NCBI GenBank assembly: GCA_030268105.1
Contig: BSDZ01000008.1
Coordinates: forward strand, 744,001 to 808,000
Source of the DNA: Volvox africanus
Lineage: Eukaryota; Chlorophyta; Chlorophyceae; Chlamydomonadales; Volvocaceae
Length of the DNA: 64,000 nt
Direction of reading: 5' to 3'
Program-made: the position numbers and the translations under genes
The notes under the pieces: model-generated
The model's database searches: none
What the model saw: the letters and a program-made list of their open reading frames with translations, nothing else
What the model was told of the DNA's origin: nothing
In this document: piece after piece, positions 42,301-53,100 of the stretch
Layout of the letters: the number at the start of each line of letters is the position of its first letter
Position numbering within the stretch: position 1 is the first letter of the stretch

Positions 42301-43150
42301 TACACATTCTGCCACGTACGCTTCGGCATGATGTCTGGACGCTGGACTTCTGTGCCCTGGAGCCGCTACCACATCCCTCCGCTGCGTTACAGGTGCAAGC
42401 GCCAAGGGCGAGCGAGGTGTACCCGCGGAGGCAATCGGGGAGCGCGCGGCGGCGGAGCTGACAGAAGCGTTGACCAACGGCACGTGCGTAGACCAATGGT
42501 GTGTACGACAAAGCTTGATTGTACGACACCTCGCTATGTTTGAAACCACTTCCTGTCGTCGCACTTGTATGTATAAGAATTGTATACATAAGGGGTCGTG
42601 TGTAAGCTCTATAGCGTCTTGCTAGCTTGGTAGCATGTCTTTTGACAGTTTGTTTATATCATCCCCAATCAAGTAGACAGCGCTTCATTCCGCGTGTACT
42701 TGCTTTCAAGGCAGATGCTTCCTCAATTCAGGTGGCATCAAATGATTCATCTCTTTGCCGTACACACGCAGGATGCAAGACCAGCTCATCATCTGGATGG
42801 CACTAGGCTCGGGAACCTCGAGAATCCGCTGTACTGAGCCCACGCTGCACACCCGTACGGCAATGGTAGTCGCGGAACAGGTCCTCCCTGGAGTCAAGTT
42901 CAGGCTGCACCGACCCAGGGGCCATAAAACAGCAGACGTGCAACCGCTCTCGGCACCGGCACCAGCACCGGCACCGGCGGGCCCTGCTTCTGGCGATGGC
43001 AGCGGTGCCGTTGTGCGCCAAGGGGATGATCCTGGAGATCCATGGGTCAGTGACGGCGGTGGCGGCGGCTACGATGAGACCGGCCTGTGGTTAATAGAGT
43101 GCACGGGTACCGGCAGGGCTGTTGGTAATAAGCTGGATGGCAAAGCCTAA
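39342..43150 (+). CDS. RTCA: RNA 3'-terminal phosphate cyclase
   Basis: Nine exons: 39342-39366, 39617-39793, 40153-40262, 40669-40866, 41236-41352, 41675-41843, 42050-42103, 42393-42483 and 42772-43150. All are GT-AG with matching phases, encoding 439 residues. The enzyme uses ATP to convert an RNA 3' phosphate into a 2',3'-cyclic phosphate. Visible blocks: start [93 protein letters not shown] and TLHTRTAM. The His in TLHTRTA corresponds to the residue that accepts AMP in this family. It looks like the catalytic RTCA class rather than the RCL1 ribosome factor, which lacks that His. The tiny 25-nt first exon is assigned because it supplies the missing IDG in phase. A short Ala-Pro repeat is inserted near the C-terminus. 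Intron 2 contains a mitochondrial nad5 fragment. Confidence 0.95.
39915..40101 (+). pseudogene. nad5: Nuclear copy of mitochondrial nad5 (NADH dehydrogenase subunit 5), partial
   Basis: An uninterrupted 62-codon frame reads [35 protein letters not shown] and [10 protein letters not shown]. This is the [22 protein letters not shown] core of ND5 proteins. It has no start, no stop of its own and only about a tenth of the gene. It lies in intron 2 of the cyclase gene on the same strand and is more AT-rich than its surroundings. It is best read as a nuclear insertion of mitochondrial DNA, fairly young because no stop codon has appeared. Confidence 0.85.
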
Positions 43151-44144
43151 CAACTGTCTACGGGCCAACTCTCTTCGGCCTCTTGGGCTGGCACAGACAG
43201 GGAGAGCGCGGTTATTTTTTTGGCTTAACTAACTATTCAATTGTGGCGTATTTACTGGGTGCGCCAAAGGGCAGTTCATCTCTCGCCTGCTGCCTCTTAG
43301 ATAGTAACTGGAATCCCGTGCGTTGCGAAAAGTGCTTTCATACATTCCACATACAAGTTCTAGGATCGATCCCGATTACCATCCCTCTACTGGTTGAGGG
43401 TGGATGTGCCCCCGATGATGATGGACGGTGAGGACCCCGGTTATAGGGACCTGCTAGCCGACCAGGAGTGGGGTTTAGGCTGCCGTTGATCCGAGCTGGC
43501 GGTGGGTGCTATCACTGGTTTCGGAGCAGTCAACATCCCTAGGGGTGAACGGATGGGGGTGCCCCGAAATACAGGGAAAGGTAGGGACCTGCTGCCAGGC
43601 GGCAGTGGCCACGGGTGAGGCAATGCCTCCCTACCCCCTCCACACACACACAAGTTCCGCCTGATCCGTCCGATCTTGTGCAAATGCAAATGCGAGCGCA
43701 TGCGTTTTCGTTCAATCCAGAGTATATAAGTGCATTATACCACGGTCTCGTGACGTGCAGCAGGCAATGACGTGCATCCATGTGTACGAGGCATTCATTC
43801 TTAGGGGTTCAGGCCGGGCAATAACGAATTTGCGCGGTTGCAACAATTAAACGCACAGCGTGGTAGATTTTGCACATAATTATAACTAAATCCAGCTGCT
43901 GCGGATACTCTCCGTACACTTTGCTGGCCGGCGCGGTTGTCTATTCGCACAATGTACCCCCAAAACACTCGACATCATCTATCGCCCTTTCCGCCCGCAA
44001 CGTGGAAAGAATAACGAAACATGATTGACACTCTGTCGTAACACGCGGCACGCATGGCATCATTTAGGATGCCCCGTCACCGTTCAGTTGTCAGCTTAGC
44101 TAAGCTTACAACGGTATTAACTGAAGAAACGGACAACGAATCTC
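43151..44144. other. Convergent intergenic region between cyclase and VIP1 genes
   Basis: It holds the 3' ends of two convergent genes and the 43385-43625 repeat. No other gene is seen. Confidence 0.5.
43385..43625 (-). repeat. Inverted, diverged copy of the 10505-10760 repeat
   Basis: Shared blocks include GATGATGGACGGTGA, GATTTCGGAG/GGTTTCGGAG, GGGTGCCCCGAAA and GTGGCCACGGGTGA, in the same order on the opposite strand. Confidence 0.7.
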
Positions 44145-47100
44145 TCATGACGATGCGAATGGCTCCACTTCAGTCTGCGTTATCGCCTCCAGAGCGTCCA
44201 CAGCCGCGGCGGTGACGTTCGCTGCAGCCGCCGCCGCCGCCACCGCCGCCATGGCTGCCGTACTCGACGACGCCGACGATGAATTAAGCACGGCAGATGA
44301 CGTAACCCGGGATGGCAGCATCGGCGGCAAAGAGCCTGCGCTCCGCAGGTCCAGCGCTGATCCGCCGCCACACCCAGCCCCGGCACCCACACCCGCGGCG
44401 GATGCGGCGGCCGCCGCAGCTGCAACCGCCACGGTCTCCTCCGCCACAGCCGTGGCGACGGCACCGAGTGCGGGTAGTAGTGGCGGGCGCGGCGGCGGCG
44501 GGCCCAGAAGAGCCGTACTGGGGTTGCGCGTCGCCGTCACAAAATGTTTGACGGACGGTACCTTCAGTGCCACCTTTCATCGGATGGAGGGCATCCAGGT
44601 GTAGACGGCGAGTTAACAAAACATAACATAAATCCCATACGGGACCTCCGCGATGCATGTAACTTAGGCCGCTTCAAACTGCCGCCTTTGGCCGCCGCCT
44701 TTGGCCGCTACAAACTGGACACAATAATCTGTTAAACTTGTCGGATGCACATCAAATGTAGGAGTTCGCCGTATCTCATATACGTAGGAAAGACCGTTTA
44801 TTAGCCCAATGTAAACCTCTCACACCACAAGTGGTCAACTACCTTTCAAAATCATTAAAGATAAAGAAATATTTAAATTAACGATTCGTGAAACTTGGAT
44901 CATTGCAGGCATATGGCATATCGTGCAGGCCCTGCTTGGCAGTGCCACTCAGTCACACGAACCTGCAAGGCGTAAATATTGCGTTGTTGCTTCCTCGGCG
45001 CCGCCAGAGGGGCCACAAGGGCCTCCAACTCCTCCAGGGTTTGGGCTGCGTACGGATTTGTACGAATTCGTACCATCATACGCCAGAAATGTATCACAGC
45101 AACAGCAGCACCACTCGGGGGTAGTGTACGACGAGTCGTAGTAAATCGCACGTGTGTGTGTGTATGTTGCAAAAAAGCGCCCCACCCTCACCCTCGCGGT
45201 ATGACTTCCGTCCCTTGTAAATGTATTGATCATCTCAACAGTATGTAGATATAGATATAGATATAGATATAGATATAGATATAGATATAGATATAGATAT
45301 AGATATAGATATAGATATAGATATAGATATAGATATAGACATAGACATAGACATAGACATAGACATAGACATAGACATAGACATAGACATAGACATAGAC
45401 ATGTGTATATATAAAGCACCGAGAAGCATTTATGCATTTGCTGCTGCCTAACAAGGCACACCGTATATCAATTACAGTATGTAAATGGTAAATGGAGCGC
45501 ACGTGTATGTGCCAAACGAATCCGTGAATAGCGTGAGGGCGTTACCTTTCCATTTCTACTCTACATAAGGCCCGAAGGAAGCAAAAGCTAATAATACAGC
45601 TGACAGCCATCGGCCAACATCCTTACTTCTACTACTACCTATCATACCTCGTCGAAGAATTGGGCGGGTGTGTACAAACCTTTGTGCTGCGATCCTTCAT
45701 CCTGGCGCGCGAGGCCGCCATGGGTAGCTCGTTATTACGCGCTGTCACAGCCGCCCTACCCACCTGCGTTCGGTGCGGCATTTAGGCACGTCAATGGCTC
45801 CAGGGATAGGCAGTGCCGATCGCGTTCCATCGCATCCACAGCCTCTCCATCACTCCAGTTATACTCCGCTCTTCCTGCTCCTCCCCTTGCTGCTGCTCCT
45901 CCTGCTCCACCTCCTCCTCCTCCTCCCTCTGCTGCTGATCCTCTACAACCTCCTCCACCGCCGCCGCCGTTCCCGCCTTCTCCGAAACCATCCCCTTCCT
46001 CCAGCTGCCGCAAGCCCGCCGGGTTGCGTTGGTGGTTCAGAAAGGACCCACCGCCGGCAGCCACGGCGCCGCCTTGGCCACCACCACCATCATCACCACC
46101 ACCACCATCATGACTGCAGTTGGCGCCGGCAACGACGCCTCCAGCAGGGGTAGATGCCGCCGGCGCTGGAGTATATGCGGCGGCGGCGTCCGTAGCTGTA
46201 GCTGTAGCGGCATCAGCTTTGCGAGCTGCGGCTCGCGCCATCAAGGCCTCGGCTCTCGCCTGCAGGGCCGCTCGGGAAGCTCCCGGGCTGAAGGAGAGCT
46301 CCACTCGGAAGCGCTCGGGGCTGCTGATGGGAAACTGCGATGGTGGGTCCAACCGTGATGCGGGCATTTACTTAAAGGTTTTACTTGTTCGGATCACATT
46401 GAAGCACACTGGGGGGGGACCGGGAACGGGCTGACACCTACCTACCCACCCCCCCACCTACCTACCCACCCCCCCACCTACCTACCCACCCACCTACGTA
46501 CCTACTCACCCACCTACCTACCTACCTACCTACCTACCTACCTACCTACCTACCTACTCACCCACCTACCTACCTACCTACCTACTCACCCACCTACCTA
46601 CCTACCTACTTACATAGAACGTAGATGATGTGGATATCCGTGACGCAGTTATAAAATATGCAGTATCGTGCTATCAAATGTCAACGATGTCGTAATGGGG
46701 TTTCGCCGAATCAATGATGATGATTTGTTGCCGTGTTAGTCGATAGGCCCCGGTTATAAATGGACTCCAGAAACGTAGCTTCGTTCGACCTCTTAACCTC
46801 CCAACTTCACACGTACGACCCCCCGACCTTATGGGATCCATCTTCCTTCATATTAATGGAGAGAGCAGACTAACTAACTAATGGACTGGCCACAACATAC
46901 TCACATGCTTGTTCTCGAACATCCGAAAAACGATTTGGGTCATGTAGTCGTATTCCGGCGCAACCTCCAAAGCTTCGTGACCCGTGGGTCCAAGCAGGGC
47001 AGTGGCGGGCTGGCGGGACCCTATCCCCCATTCCTTCGCTGCCGCTGCCGCTGACGTGGCGGCGGCGGCGGCGGCGGCGGCGGATGTACCCGCTGTGCTT

Positions 47101-50100
47101 GGGGCTCCAGATTGCGAGTCCCGATAAGGATATCCTCCGAACGAATTCGTGGCGGTAGTGGCAGCGGCAGCGGCGGTAGCGGGGTTGGTGGCACTAGACG
47201 CGGTGGTTGGTCGCAGGTGGCAATACCGCAGCACGTTGAGGAGCGCGTGGATGTGGCTCTCTGCGGCCGTGGATGTGGGGGTTAGTGGCGATCGGAAGGG
47301 ACCATGTATCTGATGTAATAGATATTTGTATTTATTATATATGCACAGTTGTCACGTACATGTGATTTTTATATGTGCCATATGTATACCATGTATTGTA
47401 TATTTTTTCCATTGATAATAATGCAGTTGTGATATATGACATACATGCCATCCATACACACAGAATTCCTCTGTACTCCATCCTCGACCCTCGAACGTGA
47501 CTGCTTACTATATATAGATCGTCATCGGGTAATTACTCGTCATGTGAACATTCCGTACTGCAACATTCACACATACACAAACGTCTTTCACACAACAAAC
47601 CTTCAGTTTAGATGAAGATTCTTTAATATTATATATTATATATTACAGCAGAAGATTCGTACAAATTCTTTTTACGAAAGAAAACATATGTTAAAGCAAA
47701 CATGTTTTTTGTATAGCCGTACAGAACATGTCACTGCAACAAACAACTGGGTGGAAATTAGGTTGCATAAGCTTCGAACCAACCAACAACTGAAACTGAA
47801 AACCGACCTGACGTGAAGTACACCCGCGTACGCACGTGGCGCAACGGACTGTTGATGTCCGTCGCGTACTGCGGACATAGCCGATGTAGAGCCCACGCCT
47901 CCTCCTCCATTACGTCGCCAACGATGCCATCGCCGCCGCCGTCAGCGTCAGCGCCAACGTTGCCTTCATCCCCTCCCGTGATCGCAATGCGCGCGTCACC
48001 GCCGCTGTCGTCGCCGCTGACTGCCTTTATGCCGTCCGTCCCAACATCTGCATCAGAGACCCCAACTCCGGCAGCGCCGCCACTGCCGCCGCCGCCAGGA
48101 GTACTATCCTGATTAAGAGCAGCCGCCGATGCACCGGCCGTCTGCTCGGTGTCAAATGCTGTGATTCCCGCCACCGCCGCCGCCGCCGCCGCGTCGGCAG
48201 CGACAACGGGGGTAGCAGTCTCAAATGGCGCCGCCGCCGCCACTGCCGCCATGCGACGATCCGCATCCATTGCATCTGCACAATCCTGAAGCTGTTGCCA
48301 CTTTGGGGATGCCGGTGACGGCGGCAACGATAGTGACTGTATGGATTTCCTCAACGACGACGTCAGCGGCCGATTATTACCGCCGCTGGCTCTGGAGGCA
48401 ACCGCCTCCACCCCAGCCGCCGCCACTTCCAGCTGTCCGCCAGCGGCCCGCAACCTCTCATCCTCTAGTGAGGCGCTCCCGAACTCCGAAACCATGGAAT
48501 CGAGCATCGGCCCCAGCACCGCTGGCTTACCCAGCAGTGGCTGACATTGATATTCGTCGATACCGCCGGGGCCACTTAATCCCCGTCCCAACCCCAGACC
48601 GCCAACATGCTGTTGCCCTTGGGGCGCCACAACCGCCATCATCGATGAGCCTCCAGACCCATGGGTTAGTGGTCCGCCGTGTGTCAGTGGGCCGCCAGTC
48701 ACCTGGGGCTGCAGTACAGGCACCTGGTTGTCCTCAGTGGCGCCGACAAGGCTCCCCCTCGAACTCAGTGTCGATTTCTCGCTGCTCTCGCCGCCGCCGC
48801 CGCCGCCGCTACTGCCGGCGATGCTTGTCGTACTGACCTGCCAATATCCAGTTCGGCTTCGGTAGCTGCTCGCCTTGCTGATGCATAACACTGAGTTATC
48901 CGGGACGGCGAACCTAATGGCGCCGCCAGCGGCACCGATAGGAGCTGAGGCGCCTGTCAGTGCGGTAATGATGGGAGGTGGGAGGTCGGGACGTTGACCG
49001 GATAAGAGGTTATAGGCTTCAAATCCAAGACACCGATTTTCTTGCCCGTGTCATCAGTTCGGCATATGCTCCGAAACCCGAAACCCTTGCCTTGCGCTTC
49101 CCGTCACCCCTGGGGGTCCATTTAACTCATCCGAAACCTAAGGCAGTTTAATTTCATTCGGGAGCGCGGGGGGAGGATCCCGCAACCCCAAAGGAAAACA
49201 ACACATGTCCTTTTTTGCCTGCCCGTGCCCGTGCAAGTGCCCGTGCCCGTGCAAGTGCCCGTGCCCGTGCAAGTGCCCGTGCCCGTGCAAGTGCCCGTGC
49301 CCGTGCAAGTGCCCGTGCCCGTGCAAGTGCCCGTGCCCCCACTCACCCTCTGTCGCAAGACTTTCCTCCCGCATGGCCCTCATGTCCGCTAGCAGCTTGC
49401 CCAGCAGCTCCCGACAGATCGCGGAACCAATAACCAACTTGGACTGCGTCGAACCGTCGATCGATAGACACCGGCGAAAAAAGAAAAAAAAGAAACAAAT
49501 AATAAAAATGGACATATAAATTTAATTTAAAGATTTTGACAAAATGTAAATTACGAATACATCATTAGCAAATGCGATAACGCGTTGGACAAGGCTGTGG
49601 TCCAATTAGCAAGTTGACAAGATCAGATATACGGATTGAAGCTAATGATATATCGTCCCTTCATTCAAAACATCGAACTCTTTGGATAGTTTATTTCTTC
49701 AGGTGTCATGAGTTACCTGTGGTGTGATGCCGTACTCATTTGGTACAACAGCATCCGCCAAGCACCGGGCCGTGAGGTAGAGCGGCGCCATAAGCTCGCC
49801 AAGGACTCGTACGGGCGCCTTACCCGGCGACGTCGCCGCTGCCGGTGCGGTTGCCGACGCCATTTTACCGGTGATTAAGTCCTGGGTTGCAGACGCCAGG
49901 GATGGGGAGTTGATGAAGCGCTGTACGCTAGGCGTCTTCGCTATTGGCACCGTCCTTATCGTAGCGGCGGCGGCGGTGGCAGCGGTGGTGGCGACCCACA
50001 ACAGCCTGTCGGCGCCGGTGCTCGCGGACGCAGCCAATTCCGCAGGGGCGGCGACGTCCAGGTCTGATGATGTCGCACCGGTAACGCCGTCAGGGCCGAC

Positions 50101-53100
50101 ACCGTAACAGCGCTCCTGCTCTGACAGCTTTGGTACCGCCGCCTCCGCCGCCTCCGGCGGCGGCGGTGACTCCTGCAGCAACGGCGACGGCGGCGCCGTC
50201 ACTGCCATCGCCGTTGCCGTAGTCGAGGCCACAGTCGGCTCCAGTGCCAGGAAGCCATTGTGGATCAGAGCATGTTTAGCGGCGTCGTATATGTCCGGTA
50301 CCTGCATAACAGCCGGGCAACGGTACAACTTTGCAATAGTACGACAATGTACGATTGCCTGCTTTTACCGCAACGGCCACATTGACCATGTTCAATTCCT
50401 CCATCATCCAGAACAAAACAACGTAGTACACACGAATCGTGACATATCATCATCATCGTCGTCATCTCACACCATGTATCGAATGCATAAATATGCACAA
50501 ATATTACCTTGCTGATGTCGTACAAGCCCTTCTTCGGCAAGTAAAAACTGTCCAGCAGTTTGTGCCACCTGTCGTACAACAAAAGCCATCGTTCGCCACC
50601 ACAAGGCTCCCCTGGCACCGACCGCCACTCATCAGGCGACATGCTCAGGCTGCTGTAGTACACGTGTGACGTCGGTGGTTGTGCGGGCGCCGTGGGAGTT
50701 CCCGTCGGTGCCGTGCCGTCAGCGGCTGCCGCTGCCCTCGCCGCGCGTGCGCGCGCCTCCGCCGCGTGGTGCGCGGCCGCCGGTATTTCCAACGCCGCCA
50801 CCATTTCTTCCAGCTGCCTCCGGAGTTTCTCCAGTTGCTCCAGGGGACGCTCCGGAAGGCCCTTTACGGTGGCTGACGCCGGAGTGACGGATGACGGCGG
50901 CGGCAGCGGCTGCACCACTGCCACAACTGATGGTGGTGGGGACGACGACAACGAAGACGGCGTCACTTGAGACAGGGCGCCCTGGCTGATCAAGCTCGTC
51001 TTCCCTTGGTGATTTGGCAGCTGCGGCTGCGGCTGTTGGTGATGCGGTGGTGGCAGCACTGTCGCCAGGTCTGTCTGGGACCCCGGTGGTGCCGTCGCAG
51101 GGAAGGGTGAACTCCCGCTGAGCGCACCGAGATGGGGTGTCGTGGTCCGGAGCGCCGCAAGGCTGGGGACTCGCGGCGGCATGGTGGCGGCGGCAGCGGC
51201 GGCGGTGGCGGTGCGGTGTGGCAGGGTTGAAGCGGCGGAGGGATGTGGCGGGGTTGAGGCGGGCCGCAATCTCGGCGACGGCGGCGGAGTGGGTACGGGT
51301 GACGGCGGCGGCAGCGCGGCGGGAAGCTTGCAATGGGAGACCCGTGAGACGGAGTCCCAACAGAGCTACGAAGGAATGACGGAATGGACAGACAGACAGA
51401 CAGACAGACAAATGGACGGACGGAAGGAGAGACAGACAGACAGACAGAGATACACATTGCAGCTAACAACAGCACCCAAGGAGGGAGGGCTTCATCAGCA
51501 ACCTGAGAAGGGTTTGAGGAGGCGGGCTGATGGCCACGTAGTGGGACGGGGAGATCTTCATGGTAGCTTTAAACGAGTGCATGCATAGGTGCGCGCGCGG
51601 ATGAACGTGTAGTACATAGCTGGTGAAAGTGATGTCAGTCTCTGTGCCGTACATGAATATACGATTTTACAGTACAATCGGTACTTTTCGGTTGTTTTTC
51701 TGGTCCTCAATAGTGAGGTCGTTACTTCACTTCGCAACTGTCCGTCGTACGTCATGGAATACAATGCAATAAATACATACATGTGAATGCTGATCATAAT
51801 GATATAATTGCGATGAAAATAAAATTATTATTACCATCATTATCATGTTTTATTCTTGAACAAGTTATGACATGAACTCCCGAACGAAGCATTACCACAA
51901 AACAAACAAATCGATATGTGGTTCTCTAGTTTCAGTACACCTGTAACTCGCCAGGACCTCCGCATCCGTGAACTCCACAACACAATGGTGTACAACACCC
52001 ACCCGCTTATAAAGCTCCTCTTTCACGGCGCGCATGTCGTACGATGCACCCTTTCCGAACGCCTCGAGCATAGCTGCATCCTTGTTCACCAGCGATGCCA
52101 AAATAGGCGTCAAGGCGGTGCCTTCGAGGCAGAGGAGGCCCTGCGTAAATGCGGCTGCGGAGGTCTGGGCACATGGAACCGCCGACCATGCGACGGGGCA
52201 TATCTTATAAGGATGTAAATTTGATAGGTAAATAGTAAGGTAGTCCGGGCATATGTGTACAGCATATGTGTACTGCAGATATCTGCATCCATAACGTATT
52301 CTGAATGAAATGAACGAAGTGGCGGCGCATTTTAGCTAGCGCATTTTCATGATTGCGGGAGAAGGGTCCCCACTTTGAAATAAAGGTATAGCCTAATCAG
52401 GACTCACCTGCACGCGGCCCTCGTCCGAGGAGTAAACCTTGAAGTCGTGCCGGTAAGTGGAATGTAGCCTCAACAGGCCACCGCCTGCAGGCCCGGCCCT
52501 GGGGTACATCCCTGTACGGAAGCGTACCCCAAGGGTTTCCGCCTGCGCTCTCCCGGCGTGGGTCAGCACCCCGCCCCACTTCACGATCAGCAGCAGGGAG
52601 CCGGGGCGGCCGGCAGTGTGGGGCGTGGTTCCGGAGCCGTAGGTGGATGCTGTTGATCCAGACGGGGGAAAGGCACGTGTATGGGGGTTGAGCGGGTGGG
52701 AAGTGTGGCTCAGGGTTTTCAGCGCAGATGGCAGAATCATAAATTTAATTAATAAACTGGGAGCCGATAGTTCTCTAATCAGCCTGCCATATACTAACCC
52801 CAACTGTGGTCAAGAAAGTAGCTGAATAAGTGAAGATATAAGGACATTTTCGTCCCTTATGAAAAGCATGATCATTTCCAAATATGCTGCACATTTTGGT
52901 ATGATATTTTCTGCGCCGTAGTAACTAAAGGTAATATTACTACCTCCGTCAGTATAGTATCCTGAGGTATGTAAGGCTAATGTCCAGGATGGTCAGGAAA
53001 CTGGACATCTTCCCATCGGGCCTAACCAATTTTGCGGATATTAACACAAAGAGATACAACAGTCAGTCATACGAGGTTCTACTCCATGGAGCACTTGATT

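Noticed and set aside
45226..45502. Several overlapping frames of Tyr-Arg, Ile-Tyr or Leu-Cys repeats
   Set aside because: They are translations of the TAGATA/TAGACA hexanucleotide repeat.
47808..48953. Plus-strand Ser/Pro-rich frames (48225-48836)
   Set aside because: They are antisense shadows of a VIP1 exon whose phases fit on both sides.
49122..49519. Frames of Arg-Ala, Gly-His or Cys-Lys repeats
   Set aside because: They are translations of the 18-bp minisat ellite next to a splice donor.
51483..51583. Possible extra VIP1 exon ([16 protein letters not shown])
   Set aside because: The exons on either side already join in phase without it, and including it would need a different donor and break the phase of the next exon.
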